From: Neorhizobium sp. UBA3556
GTDB lineage: Bacteria; Pseudomonadota; Alphaproteobacteria; Rhizobiales; Rhizobiaceae
Assembly (NCBI GenBank): GCA_002376235.1
Contig: DFNX01000016.1
Span: forward strand, 372,001-436,000
Direction of reading: 5' to 3'
DNA length: 64,000 bases
Shown piece after piece: positions 50,531-60,049 of the stretch; position 1 is the stretch's first letter; every line of letters begins with the position of its first letter. The notes under the pieces are model-generated. The model was not told the DNA's origin. It saw nothing but the letters and a program-made list of their open reading frames with translations, and made no database searches. Both the position numbers and the translations under genes were made by a program.

Positions 50531-53500
50531 ATGGCTGAAATACGCGGAGAGAAGATCGATTTCAGCAGAAAGGACATCGTTCCGCTGCATGAGCTCCCGT
50601 CCGCTCAGATAGAAGACCCGATCATCGTCCACTGCCCGCCGCACCGCACCAGAACCTGGCGTTTCTGCAAGACTGTGGCGCTTTTCGTCGTTCTCGTCAC
50701 CCTTGCAATTGGCAGCGCGATCTTCGCCATCGAAGGTGGCGTCGTCGATGGAACGCTGACCAGCCGCGCCCAATCCGCCCTCAACAATGCGATCGGGCCT
50801 CGTTACGTCGCCAATGTCGGCTCGACCGCGATCCGTTTCGATTCGGATTACCGCCTGGCAATCGAAGCACGAGATGTGGATATCGTCGAGCGCGCGACCG
50901 GACAACACCTGAGCCGGGCCGGCGCTTTGCGCATGGCAGTGGATCCGCTCAGGCTGCTCGGCGGGCGCATATCGATCAACAGCATTTCGGCACGGTCCAT
51001 TCGGCTGGAGACGGCGCAGCTGCCCGAGGGCAATCCGATCGCTCTGGCCAAAGTCCGGGTCGATGCCGTCCCGCAATTGCTGGAGCAGGCGTTTCAAAGG
51101 CTTGATGAGGCACGTGGGCTGATCGAGCGGACGGGCACGGCCTCCATCCGCCTTGCCGGCATCGACATCGTTCTGCCGGCCGCCCCCGGCCGCAGCCCGA
51201 CGACGCTCAAGGTCAACGATCTTCAACTGGCCCGCACTGCGACAGGCGAGATCGGCGTAGACGGCACCGTCAGCATCAATGATCGGGAAGCCAAGCTCAC
51301 GGCCGCCTCCAAAACAGTCGACGGCGTAACCGCCGCCCTCTCCGCCCGCCTTTCCGGGCTTGAAGTCACCCCCTTCCTGCTCCAGCGAACGGAAGAAGGG
51401 CAACCGCGCGAAGGGCTGGAAAGCTCTGTCGATTTCGATATGTCTGCGGAGCGCGCCCGCGGCGAGGCCCAAAAGCCTGCAATGTCGGCGACACTGACCA
51501 ATGCGCCGGGCAATTTCTATTTCGATGGAATCCAGCAGACCTTCAGTGGCGCCACGATCAACGTCGCCTATGATTTCGCCAAGAACTCGATCGAGATCAT
51601 GAAGTCGGAGGCGAGCTTCGGCCCGACGGTCGTTCCCTTCACCGGAGCCGTGATCGACCTGAACCGGCTTGATCAGCAAGACAAGCGCCTCGGTTTCGGG
51701 CTGGACCTCCTCGTTCGCGGCGGCAGGGCCATCGGCGCATCGCAGGGGGAACAGCCCGCCGATTTCGATCTCAAGGCAACCGGACGTTATCTGTCGTCCG
51801 ACCGCCAGCTCGAATTTGACGAGATGACGGTAGCAAGTCCGCTCGGCCGCATGGCCGCAGCACTCAAGGTCCGTTTCGGCAAAAAGTCTCCTGAAATCAG
51901 CTTCGGCGGCCAGATCCCGCAGATGCAGGTCACTGGCGTCAAACAGCTCTGGCCCTTCTGGATGGCGCGCAAGCCGCGTGACTGGGTTCTGGCAAACATG
52001 TTCGGCGGCAGCGTCGCCAACGGCACGATCGCCGTATTCATCCCCGCAGGCCGCATGAAGGGCCCCGGAATTCCGATGGAGCTCGACGCCAACGAATTGC
52101 AGATCAATTTCGACCTGGCCGATTCCCGCCTCAACCTGCCGGGAGAGTTCCCGCCCTTGCGTGATCTCGCAGGACATTTCTCCCTGAAAGGGCAGGAACT
52201 CGTCGTCGATGTCAGAAAGGCTGCCTCATACGCCCCCTCAGGCCGAGTGGTGTCGGTGGAGAATGGCCGCTTTGCCATCGCCTCGACCTACACCAAGCCG
52301 CTGATGGCCGACCTCGCGCTAAAGATCGCCGGCCATGCCGACGCGATCACCGAACTCGCCAACTTCAAGCCTGTGAATGCATTGAAGGGCACGAATTTCA
52401 AGCCCGAGGATTTTTCGGGCAATACCAAGGCCGACATTCAGGCCCGTTTCGGCTTGATCGACGATCACAACCCGCCCAAGCCCACTTGGAATGCTCAGAT
52501 ACACCTCGATGGTGTCAATCTGGCAACGCCGATGGAAGGCCACAAGATAGGAGCGTTGACCGGTCTTCTGGCAATCGACACAAAGTCTGCCAGGCTGACG
52601 GCAAACGGAACGGTGGACGATGTCCCCGCCGAATTTGCGGTCACTGAACCCGTGGATCAGAGTTCCGGCGTAAAGCGGGAGCGCGTCATCAAGGCGACAC
52701 TCAGCAATGCCCAGCGGGACAAACTCATACCGGGACTGTCGGACATGGTCGACGGGCAGATCACAGCCGAACTGACGCGACTTGACGACAAGCGCCAGGC
52801 CGTGACGCTCGATCTCAGCCGGACAGCTTTGACCGTTCCGTGGATCGGCTGGACCAAGGGTAGCGGCATTGGTGCGAAGGCGCAGTTCGAAGTGTCGAGC
52901 GATGCCGGAAAACAGACCACGCTCAGTGGTTTTCAGCTCAGCGGCGAAAGTTTCGGCGTCAAAGGCGATCTGCAGCTTGCCGATGGCGATTTGACCTCGG
53001 CATCCTTCTCTAACGTCCAGCTTTCGCCAGCCGACAATTACAGCCTCAGCGTAAAGCGCTCCAGAGGAGCCTACGAGATTGCCGTTGGTGGCAGCGCGGT
53101 CGATATGCGGCCGATCATTACGATGTTGCGCGCCAACAACGGCAGTCCGTCTGGCAGCCCATCTGGCAGCAGTGAGGGCAGCGGCATCAGCCTGCGCGCT
53201 CAGGTGGATCGCATTGTCGGCTTTAACGACGAGCATTTGTCGAATGTCGCATTGAATTTCTCCTCGCGCGGATCGAACATCCAGCGTGCTGACCTGTCCG
53301 CCATTACCGGAAGTGGACAGGCAGTCGTCAGCCAGATGTCGCGTGGCGACACGATTTCCGTCACCAGTGGCGACGCCGGCTCCTTGGCGCGCTTCGCCGA
53401 TCTCTATGACAACATGAACGCCGGACTTTTGAACCTGAAACTGAAGGCACGCGGCAATGACTGGGTCGGCTCGCTCGACATCCGCAATTTCCAGCTTCGC

Positions 53501-53941
53501 AATGAAGAACGCCTGCAGTCGCTTGTTTCCACCCCTGTGGGGCAGGATGGCCAAAGCCTGAACTCGGCGGTAAAACGCGACATAGATGTTAGTTCCGCAC
53601 GCTTCCAGCGCGGTTTTGCGGCTCTGGTCTATCGCGATGGCGCACTATCCGTCGCCAATGGCGTCGTGCGCGGAGAGCAGATCGGTGCGACCTTCCAGGG
53701 CAGGCTGCGCGACACAGGCGGCAACATGGATATGACCGGCACTTTCATGCCGGCATACGGACTGAACCGTCTGTTCGGTGAACTCCCCTTGATCGGCGCA
53801 ATCCTCGGCAACGGCCGCGACCGTGGCTTGCTAGGCATAACCTTCAAGCTCGAAGGCCCCTTCGACAAGCCGCGCCTGACCGTCAATCCGCTGTCCCTCA
53901 TCGCTCCCGGCGTCTTCCGCCAGATCTTCGAGTTCCAGTAA
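50531..53941 (+). CDS. AsmA-like/YhdP-type large envelope protein (DUF3971)
   Basis: A 1136-aa protein with one N-terminal TM segment (about residues 47-67) and a long repetitive beta-rich periplasmic part, as in the AsmA-like family (YhdP, TamB relatives) thought to form bridges for phospholipid transport between membranes. DUF3971-like and AsmA_2-like regions are seen, ending in GTFMPAYGLNRLFGELPLIGAILGNGRDRGLLGITFKLEG-like words near residues 1075-1115, typical of this group. A tandem SPSGSPSGSSEGSG stretch lies near residues 876-890. The ATG at 50531 is the first one. It precedes tyrS, which is convergent. Confidence 0.85.
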   Translation: MAEIRGEKIDFSRKDIVPLHELPSAQIEDPIIVHCPPHRTRTWRFCKTVALFVVLVTLAIGSAIFAIEGGVVDGTLTSRAQSALNNAIGPRYVANVGSTAIRFDSDYRLAIEARDVDIVERATGQHLSRAGALRMAVDPLRLLGGRISINSISARSIRLETAQLPEGNPIALAKVRVDAVPQLLEQAFQRLDEARGLIERTGTASIRLAGIDIVLPAAPGRSPTTLKVNDLQLARTATGEIGVDGTVSINDREAKLTAASKTVDGVTAALSARLSGLEVTPFLLQRTEEGQPREGLESSVDFDMSAERARGEAQKPAMSATLTNAPGNFYFDGIQQTFSGATINVAYDFAKNSIEIMKSEASFGPTVVPFTGAVIDLNRLDQQDKRLGFGLDLLVRGGRAIGASQGEQPADFDLKATGRYLSSDRQLEFDEMTVASPLGRMAAALKVRFGKKSPEISFGGQIPQMQVTGVKQLWPFWMARKPRDWVLANMFGGSVANGTIAVFIPAGRMKGPGIPMELDANELQINFDLADSRLNLPGEFPPLRDLAGHFSLKGQELVVDVRKAASYAPSGRVVSVENGRFAIASTYTKPLMADLALKIAGHADAITELANFKPVNALKGTNFKPEDFSGNTKADIQARFGLIDDHNPPKPTWNAQIHLDGVNLATPMEGHKIGALTGLLAIDTKSARLTANGTVDDVPAEFAVTEPVDQSSGVKRERVIKATLSNAQRDKLIPGLSDMVDGQITAELTRLDDKRQAVTLDLSRTALTVPWIGWTKGSGIGAKAQFEVSSDAGKQTTLSGFQLSGESFGVKGDLQLADGDLTSASFSNVQLSPADNYSLSVKRSRGAYEIAVGGSAVDMRPIITMLRANNGSPSGSPSGSSEGSGISLRAQVDRIVGFNDEHLSNVALNFSSRGSNIQRADLSAITGSGQAVVSQMSRGDTISVTSGDAGSLARFADLYDNMNAGLLNLKLKARGNDWVGSLDIRNFQLRNEERLQSLVSTPVGQDGQSLNSAVKRDIDVSSARFQRGFAALVYRDGALSVANGVVRGEQIGATFQGRLRDTGGNMDMTGTFMPAYGLNRLFGELPLIGAILGNGRDRGLLGITFKLEGPFDKPRLTVNPLSLIAPGVFRQIFEFQ

Positions 53942-53954
53942 TCGGCGCATAAGA

Positions 53955-53986
53955 AAAGGCCGCTCCCGGTTTCAGGAACGGCCTTT
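53955..53986. terminator. Bidirectional terminator between the AsmA-like gene and tyrS
   Basis: The stem AAAGGCCG/CGGCCTTT (53955-53962 with 53979-53986) has a 16-base loop and lies between the convergent genes. It is preceded by A-rich and followed by T-containing sequence. Confidence 0.75.
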
Positions 53987-54009
53987 CTGGATTGTCATTA
54001 CTGAAGCAG

Positions 54010-55263
54010 TTAAGCCGGGCGAACCAGGATGTGCTTCTTCTTGCCGAGCGAAAGCTTGATCACGCCATCGGCGGTCACTTCACCCGATCCGATCACCTTG
54101 CGCTCGTCGGAAATCGCCACGTCGTTGATACGCACCGCACCACCCTGGACATGACGGCGGGCTTCGCCGTTCGACGCGGCAAGGCCGGCCTTGACGATCA
54201 GCGCAAGCAAGCCGACGCCGGCATCCAGTTCACCCTTGGCGACATCGATCGACGGCAGATTGTCGGCAAGAGCCCCCTCTTCGAAGGTCTTGCGGGCAGT
54301 CTCGGCCGCCTGCTCTGCATTCTCACGGCCATGCAGCATGGCGGTCACTTCGGTCGCGATGATCTTCTTCACCTCGTTGATCTCGGAACCGCCCAGCGCC
54401 GAAAGCCGCGCGATCTCGTCCATCGGCAGCGTCGTGTAGAGCTTGAGGAAGCGCGAAACGTCAGCATCTTCTGTATTGCGCCAGTACTGCCAGAAATCGT
54501 AGGCCGACAGCATGTCCGGGTTGAGCCAGACGGCGCCGTTCAGCGACTTGCCCATCTTGGCGCCCGATGCCGTGGTCAGAAGCGGCGAAGTCAGCGCATA
54601 GAGCTGCGGCGTCCCCATCCGGTGGCCGAGGTCGATACCGTTGATGATATTGCCCCACTGGTCCGAACCGCCCATTTGCAGACGGCAGCCGTAACGCTTG
54701 TTCAGCTCGACAAAGTCGTAGGCCTGCAGGATCATGTAGTTGAATTCGAGGAAGGACAGCGATTGCTCGCGGTCCAGGCGCGTCTTGACGCTGTCGAAAG
54801 AAAGCATCCGGTTGACCGAGAAGTGACGACCGACATCGCGCAGGAATTCGAGGTAATTGATGTCGCGCAGCCAGTCGCCATTGTTGATCATCATCGCATC
54901 CTTCGCACCTTCCCCATAGGAAAGGTAATTGGCGAAGACGCGCTTGATCGAGGCGATATTGCTTTCGATCGTGTCGATCGTCATCAACTGGCGGGCATCA
55001 TCCTTGAACGACGGATCGCCTACCATGCCGGTACCACCGCCCATCAGCGAGATCGGGCGATGACCGGTCTGCTGCATCCAGTGCAGCATCATGATCTGGA
55101 TCAGTCCGCCGGCATGCAGAGATGGCGCCGTCGGATCGAAGCCAATATAGGCCGTCACGGTTTCCTTGGCGAACAGTTCGTCAAGACCTGCCTCGTCGGA
55201 GATCTGGTGAATGAAGCCGCGCTCATCGAGCGTGCGAAGGAAATCGGACTTGAACCTGGACAT
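54010..55263 (-). CDS. tyrS: Tyrosyl-tRNA synthetase
   Basis: Charges tRNA-Tyr with tyrosine. From the ATG at 55263 the protein has 417 aa, the usual length. The class I motifs are PTAPSLHAGGL (HIGH type, about residues 43-53) and KMGKSLNG (KMSKS type, about residue 230). The tyrosine-binding region LEFNYMILQAYDFVELNKRYGCRLQMGGSDQWGN-type words (split near residues 165-200) are present, and a C-terminal S4-like domain ends the chain (GEARRHVQGGAVRIND, VIKLSLGKKKHILVRP). A longer frame to 55311 is not supported. Confidence 0.97.
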   Translation of the reverse strand: MSRFKSDFLRTLDERGFIHQISDEAGLDELFAKETVTAYIGFDPTAPSLHAGGLIQIMMLHWMQQTGHRPISLMGGGTGMVGDPSFKDDARQLMTIDTIESNIASIKRVFANYLSYGEGAKDAMMINNGDWLRDINYLEFLRDVGRHFSVNRMLSFDSVKTRLDREQSLSFLEFNYMILQAYDFVELNKRYGCRLQMGGSDQWGNIINGIDLGHRMGTPQLYALTSPLLTTASGAKMGKSLNGAVWLNPDMLSAYDFWQYWRNTEDADVSRFLKLYTTLPMDEIARLSALGGSEINEVKKIIATEVTAMLHGRENAEQAAETARKTFEEGALADNLPSIDVAKGELDAGVGLLALIVKAGLAASNGEARRHVQGGAVRINDVAISDERKVIGSGEVTADGVIKLSLGKKKHILVRPA

Positions 55264-55457
55264 CTCTCTACTCTGTGGATGTGTTTTAAGTTGCGAAACG
55301 GCGTCTAGCACCGTTTTTTCGCATAATCACTCCAAAAGTGATCCTGAGCCTCCAAAGCGCCGCCCGCCGCCGTCAAGACAAGACTTCATTAACCTTAAGG
55401 ATGTGTAATCACTCAAACCAAGTATCGGAATTGATTCAGCCTTTTCAGGAGCAAAAC

Positions 55458-56759
55458 GTGGCCTACCGAGCCGAAAACAAGGTTTTTGGAAAACGGGCAC
55501 AAAATCACGTCCTGATTCTCGCAAGTGGCGACAATATCCGTCACATGACCATCCGTCCCTGGATGATCGCTCTGACCGTTTGCTTCGCTGGCCTGCTGAC
55601 CATCTCTTATCTCGGAGCCACCTCTTACCTCGTCATCCGCGACGACCTGATCGGCGCAACCATTGCCCGCCAGGCGCGCATGCAGCACGATTATGAAGAT
55701 CGTATTGCAGCACTTCGTGCCCAGCTGGACCGCATTACATCCCGCCAGCTGCTCGATCAGCAGGTGGTCGAGAAGAAAGTCGAAAAGCTGCTTGAGCAGC
55801 AGGACGCCCTGTTCTCCCGGCACGGCAAGCTTGGATCTCTTCTCAATCGCGCCGAAGAATCAGGACTTCAACCCGGTACTGAACGGCCGGCAACCGATAT
55901 CCCCGCCTTCGCCCCCTCAACCGACGATCGCCGCGCATCCCTGTCTGGAGGATCCGCCGCGATCGCCAGTATCCTCAAGGGTGGTGAGCCGGCGATCAAG
56001 TCAGATATGGCACTCTCGCTCTCCGGTGCCAGCCTGCGTGAAGGCGCAGCCGATCGTGCCGATCGGGTCTTTTCGAATGTAACCCTGTCGCTCAAGGCAC
56101 TTGAAAATCAGCAGCTTACAAAGATAGCCAGCCTGACGACAGGTGCATCGCAAGCAGCCGACGCGATTACCAAGATCCTGCTGCGAAGCGGCATCGAGGT
56201 CGAGGCCACATCCGGCAGTCAGACGGGCATCGGCGGCCCCTTTATCGAACCGAGCCTGCCCGGCAATCGCTTCGACACCTCGCTTGAAGACCTCGACACC
56301 GCCCTGACCCGGCTGGAAAGCGTGCGCGAGACAGCACGCGACCTGCCCTTCTCCAATCCCGCGCCGGGACAGCCTATTACCAGCCGCTTCGGCAATCGTG
56401 TCGACCCATTCCTTGGCCGCCTCGCCTTGCATGCCGGCGTAGATTTCGCCGCCCAGACAGGAGACGAGGTCAAAAGCACGGGTGCGGGACGCGTGGTCAC
56501 CGCTGGTGTTGTCGGTGGTTACGGCAACATGGTGGAGATCGATCATGGCTACGGCATTTCCACCCGCTTCGGCCATCTTTCAAAAATCCTTGTCAGCGTC
56601 GGCGACGAAATCAAGACCGGCGACCTGATCGGACGCGCCGGATCGACCGGACGCTCCACCGGCCCTCATGTACACTATGAAGTGCGGCGAAACGGCCAGG
56701 CCATCGACCCGATGCACTTCCTGAATGCCGGCATGAAGCTCACCACCTATTTGGAATAG
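55458..56759 (+). CDS. M23-family (LytM) peptidoglycan peptidase, membrane-anchored
   Basis: A 433-aa protein with one TM helix (about residues 33-55), a periplasmic coiled-coil region (about residues 75-130) and a C-terminal LytM domain (about 320-430). The zinc motif is HAGVDFA (HxxxD) and the HxH motif is GPHVHYEV. Such proteins cut peptidoglycan peptides or activate amidases; polar-growth M23 proteins of rhizobia have a similar design, though orthology is not tested. The start is a GTG at 55458 with AGGAG six bases upstream, so the frame from 55338 is trimmed by 40 codons. It is divergent from tyrS. Confidence 0.9.
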   Translation: MAYRAENKVFGKRAQNHVLILASGDNIRHMTIRPWMIALTVCFAGLLTISYLGATSYLVIRDDLIGATIARQARMQHDYEDRIAALRAQLDRITSRQLLDQQVVEKKVEKLLEQQDALFSRHGKLGSLLNRAEESGLQPGTERPATDIPAFAPSTDDRRASLSGGSAAIASILKGGEPAIKSDMALSLSGASLREGAADRADRVFSNVTLSLKALENQQLTKIASLTTGASQAADAITKILLRSGIEVEATSGSQTGIGGPFIEPSLPGNRFDTSLEDLDTALTRLESVRETARDLPFSNPAPGQPITSRFGNRVDPFLGRLALHAGVDFAAQTGDEVKSTGAGRVVTAGVVGGYGNMVEIDHGYGISTRFGHLSKILVSVGDEIKTGDLIGRAGSTGRSTGPHVHYEVRRNGQAIDPMHFLNAGMKLTTYLE

Positions 56760-56764
56760 CCGCA

Positions 56765-56860
56765 GCATGTCTCCCGAAAGTGGTCGCCGGTTTCGGGATA
56801 AAGACATGCACAAAAACAAAGAACGAAAGCGCAGCAAGCGAATCTGAAAGATCACGACGC
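56765..56860 (+). repeat. RIME-like intergenic repeat, copy C
   Basis: The first palindrome runs from GCATGTCTCCCGAAAGTGG to CGGGATAAAGACATGC (56765-56809). The spacer is ACAAAAACAAAGAACG, and the second palindrome contains AAAGCGC, GCGAATCTGAAAGATC and GACGCG. It is the best match to copy D (58978), which is inverted. It lies between the M23 and DEAD-box helicase genes. Confidence 0.75.
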
Positions 56861-57045
56861 GATTTCGAATTGCGGGCCACGCGGCGTATCGCCGCGAAGT
56901 TGCTTTCATTCACCAAAAACTGCGCCACCTCAGGTGGTTTTCTTGACTTTCAAGCATTTTGGTCATATGTCGCGCCCTGTTGTCGCCCCATTCGAGCGTA
57001 GCGACGGATCATGTTCTTCTAGAACGGAATGGAATTGTAGTTCCT

Positions 57046-58554
57046 TTGACCACTTTTGCTGATCTTGGCCTGAGCCAGAAAGTTCTTAACGCCGTCACCG
57101 ACGCCGGCTATACAATCCCCACGCCTATCCAAGCCGGAGCGATCCCGCATGCGCTGCAGCGCCGGGATATCTGTGGCATTGCGCAGACCGGAACGGGCAA
57201 GACAGCTTCCTTCGTTTTGCCTATGTTGACGCTTCTGGAAAAAGGCCGAGCGCGGGCACGCATGCCGCGCACGCTCATTCTCGAGCCGACCCGCGAACTG
57301 GCAGCCCAGGTTGCTGAGAATTTTGAGAAATACGGCAAGAACCACAAGCTCAACGTCGCCCTTCTGATCGGCGGTGTTTCCTTCGAGGAACAGGATCGCA
57401 AGCTTGAGCGCGGAGCCGATGTTCTCATCTGCACCCCCGGCCGCCTGCTCGATCACTGTGAACGCGGCAAGCTTCTGATGACCGGCGTTGAAATCCTGGT
57501 CATCGACGAAGCCGACCGCATGCTCGACATGGGCTTCATCCCGGATATCGAACGCATCGCCAAAATGATCCCCTTCACCCGCCAGACGCTGTTTTTCTCG
57601 GCCACCATGCCGCCGGAAATCCAGAAACTGGCAGACCGCTTCCTGCAGAACCCGGAACGAGTCGAAGTCGCCAAGCCGTCTTCGACCGCCAAGACCGTGA
57701 CGCAGCGCTTGGTCGCCGCCCACAACAAGGATTACGAGAAGCGCGCGGCGCTGCGCGATCTCATCAAGGTGCAGGACGATCTGAAGAACGCGATCATCTT
57801 CTGCAACCGCAAGAAGGACGTGGCAGACCTGTTCCGCTCTCTGGAGCGCCATGGCTTCTCCGTCGGCGCCCTGCATGGCGACATGGACCAGCGCTCGCGC
57901 ATGACCATGCTGGCCAATTTCAAGGACGGCAACATCAAGCTGCTCGTCGCCTCCGACGTCGCCGCCCGCGGCCTCGATATTCCCGATGTCAGCCACGTCT
58001 TCAATTTCGACGTGCCGATCCATTCGGAAGACTATGTTCATCGCATCGGCCGCACCGGCCGCGCCGGCCGCTCCGGCAAGGCCTTCACAATCGTGACACG
58101 CGCAGACACTAAATATGTCGACGCAATCGAGAAGCTGATCGCCGAAAAGATCGAATGGCAGAATGGTGATCTGACCGCCCTTCCCGCTCCAATGGAAAGC
58201 CACGACAGCGACCGTGGTGGACGCAAGGGTGGCAGGGAGCGCGGCGGCAAGGACCGCAGCCGTGGCAACCGCCACGAACAATCGGCAGCCGCCGCAGCAG
58301 CACCGCAGGAAAAACAAATCGTCACGGAAGAGACAGGCGTGGAAGCAGTTCTGGAAAACACCAAGTCGGAGCGTCGTTCCGACAAGAAGAATCAGCCTGC
58401 GAACAACCGCGGCCGCGAACGCCGTCAGAGCCCGGCAAACGACGACAACCGTGATCGTCGCCGCTACCGCGACCATGACGACGGCCCGACCCCGGTCGGC
58501 TTCGGCGACGATATCCCGGCCTTCATGCTGATCGTTGCCAACGCAGCGAAGTAA
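57046..58554 (+). CDS. DEAD-box RNA helicase (RhlE-like)
   Basis: An ATP-dependent RNA helicase for RNA decay or ribosome assembly. The start is probably the TTG at 57046, because homologues begin MTTFADLGLS; an upstream in-frame extension to 56959 is possible. About 502 aa. The motifs in order are the Q motif PTPIQAGAI, motif I AQTGTGKT, PTRELA, TPGRLLDH, motif II VIDEADRMLD, motif III FFSATMPPE, GDMDQRSR, ASDVAARGLDIP and motif VI HRIGRTGRAGRSG. The C-terminal tail (from about residue 395) is basic and Arg/Gly/Asn-rich, a likely RNA-binding tail. Its stop overlaps the Nudix start as TAATG. Confidence 0.93.
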   Translation: MTTFADLGLSQKVLNAVTDAGYTIPTPIQAGAIPHALQRRDICGIAQTGTGKTASFVLPMLTLLEKGRARARMPRTLILEPTRELAAQVAENFEKYGKNHKLNVALLIGGVSFEEQDRKLERGADVLICTPGRLLDHCERGKLLMTGVEILVIDEADRMLDMGFIPDIERIAKMIPFTRQTLFFSATMPPEIQKLADRFLQNPERVEVAKPSSTAKTVTQRLVAAHNKDYEKRAALRDLIKVQDDLKNAIIFCNRKKDVADLFRSLERHGFSVGALHGDMDQRSRMTMLANFKDGNIKLLVASDVAARGLDIPDVSHVFNFDVPIHSEDYVHRIGRTGRAGRSGKAFTIVTRADTKYVDAIEKLIAEKIEWQNGDLTALPAPMESHDSDRGGRKGGRERGGKDRSRGNRHEQSAAAAAAPQEKQIVTEETGVEAVLENTKSERRSDKKNQPANNRGRERRQSPANDDNRDRRRYRDHDDGPTPVGFGDDIPAFMLIVANAAK

Positions 58555-58979
58555 TGTCCAATTCAGCAAAACCCGGCCAGGATTTTCCTGGCCTCGGCGT
58601 CGGCCTGGTTATTCGCCGGGCTGACGGCAAGGTTCTCGTCTGCCGGCGCCTCAAGGCGCCGGAAGCGGGCCACTGGAACATCGTCGGCGGCAAGGTCGAC
58701 ATGATGGAACAGGCCGAAGATGCGGCACGTCGCGAAGCCGAAGAAGAGACCGGTCTGAAGATCGGAAAGATCAGCTTTCTCTGTGTGATCGAAGGTATTC
58801 TTGAAGAAGAACGTCAGCACTGGCTGTCGCTGATCTACGTGACCGACGATTTTACCGGTGAACCTTCCCTCACGGAGCCGGAAAAACACGCAGATCTCAA
58901 ATGGATCGACATCAACGATCCGCCAGCACCACTGTCCGTCTTTTCTTCGCAGGCCTTCGAACTGCTGAAATCCCACTAA
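58554..58979 (+). CDS. Nudix hydrolase (MutT-like)
   Basis: A 141-aa pyrophosphatase of the Nudix family. The full Nudix box is present, GGKVDMMEQAEDAARREAEE then ETGL (about residues 44-67), with the canonical E and REUxEExGU pattern. The ATG at 58554 overlaps the helicase TAA, so the two genes are translationally coupled. The substrate is not known; MutT-like cleaning of oxidised nucleotides is a common role. It is followed by a RIME-like repeat. Confidence 0.9.
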   Translation: MSNSAKPGQDFPGLGVGLVIRRADGKVLVCRRLKAPEAGHWNIVGGKVDMMEQAEDAARREAEEETGLKIGKISFLCVIEGILEEERQHWLSLIYVTDDFTGEPSLTEPEKHADLKWIDINDPPAPLSVFSSQAFELLKSH

Positions 58980-59077
58980 AGCGCGTCGCGATCTTTAAGA
59001 TTCGCTTGCCGCGCTTTAGCTCCTTGTCTTAGCGCATGTCTATATTCGAGACCGGAAACCACTTTCGGGAGACATGC
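58978..59077 (-). repeat. RIME-like intergenic repeat, copy D
   Basis: Inverted copy. It begins AAAGCGCGTCGCGATCTTTA, continues GATTCGCTTGCCGCGCTTTA and GCGCATGTCTATATTC, and ends CACTTTCGGGAGACATGC (59077). It shares words with copies A and C read in the opposite sense. It lies between the Nudix gene and the TfoX-type gene. Confidence 0.75.
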
Positions 59078-59082
59078 TATAA

Positions 59083-59116
59083 AAAAAGCCGTCCCGGTTT
59101 CCCAGAACGGCTCTCT
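59083..59116 (-). terminator. Intrinsic terminator after the TfoX-like gene
   Basis: On the minus strand the stem AGCCGT/ACGGCT is extended by TCTGG/CCGGG (with G-U pairs) around a short GAAA-like loop and is followed by a run of seven T. The TfoX-like gene ends about 140 bases upstream. Confidence 0.8.
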
Positions 59117-59259
59117 TGATAAAAAGATCACGCAGTATCATCGGATGCTGTCGTCGGCCCGGCATGACCCGGACCACATCCCCCATTACACATGAAGAAT
59201 ATCCGCGGCCTGCCGCATCCCGCAATACGTTAAATCTCGCACTTGCGAAGAAAACGCGA

Positions 59260-59586
59260 TCATGTGTCGCGATTGACCCGCAGCGCCGCTTCAAACGCCA
59301 TCGTCACCCAGTTGCACAACTCGTCGGGTTCGTCCAAAGCGGCATCCGGAATCGACCAATAAGGCATGAGAACCGGCTTGCCCTTCTTACCTTCATAGGA
59401 CCATTGCACTGATCCGGCAGCCTTGAAGACAGGAGCACTCGTCTCATCCGCCTTCAGCAGAATCTCGTCGCGCAGGTCGAGAGCGATGATCAGGCCCTGA
59501 TGATAGATACCTTTACCGCCGAACATCCGTCGGATGGAGACAGGCCCAAGACCTTCGAACATTTCCTCGATAGCGGCATTGTCCAC
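59260..59586 (-). CDS. TfoX N-terminal domain protein
   Basis: A 108-aa protein with only the TfoX_N domain: EEMFEGLGPVSIRRMFGGKG (about residues 7-26) and later the SYEGKKGKPVLMPYW segment. In Gammaproteobacteria TfoX/Sxy controls competence; the short rhizobial forms have no known role. The start is probably the GTG at 59586, which has GAGGAG seven bases upstream; the frame to 59745 is open but unsupported. It is isolated, with about 460 bases to the next gene on one side. Confidence 0.85.
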   Translation of the reverse strand: MDNAAIEEMFEGLGPVSIRRMFGGKGIYHQGLIIALDLRDEILLKADETSAPVFKAAGSVQWSYEGKKGKPVLMPYWSIPDAALDEPDELCNWVTMAFEAALRVNRDT

Positions 59587-60049
59587 TGCGGTCTCCTCAA
59601 TTTGTGGCATTCGCCGCATTTCGGCTGTGGTGACGCCACCCGGATTACTCTTGCCCGTCCGTTGCCGGAAGCCGTCTTGGAAAAAAATCTGCAGCGTTTT
59701 CAAAACCTCCCGCCCGGATCGAGCACAACGCGCAATACCGATCAAAGGAAATGATAGCCGACTTACGAAAAATCAGTCCATCAAGCAGTTGAAATTCTTA
59801 GATCCCGCTTAAACAGACGGCTGATTTTCGGAGAATTTCATAAGCCGGCCATCTAATCTAAGCTTGGAAGTGTCAGATTCGCCCATCATCAGGCATCGAT
59901 CGATGTTTAAATATCGGGCACCTCACCGCAACCGATCCCGCTCACGTTCCCGTCAGCTTTCATGCAGGCAAGACAGAAAATGGGAAAAAGCTTGGACGCT
60001 CCGGCCCTTAACGGTTAAAGCTGCAGTGAAAACGGCATCAAGGAAAAGC
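59587..60049. other. Intergenic region between the TfoX-like and binding-protein genes
   Basis: About 460 bases of divergent upstream sequence, partly A/T-rich. An open frame from 59864 is in frame with the binding-protein gene but has no signal peptide and no ribosome site, so it is taken as non-coding. It should contain both promoters. No repeat or terminator is seen. Confidence 0.5.

Noticed and set aside
50495..52177. 560-codon open frame opposite the AsmA-like gene
   Set aside because: It is antisense to a convincing 1136-aa gene and has shadow-type composition (rich in Arg, Asp, Gly, His) without a recognisable domain; a by-product of high-GC codon use.
57019..58569. 516-codon open frame antisense to the DEAD-box helicase
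   Set aside because: All helicase motifs lie on the plus strand; the antisense frame shows no known domain.
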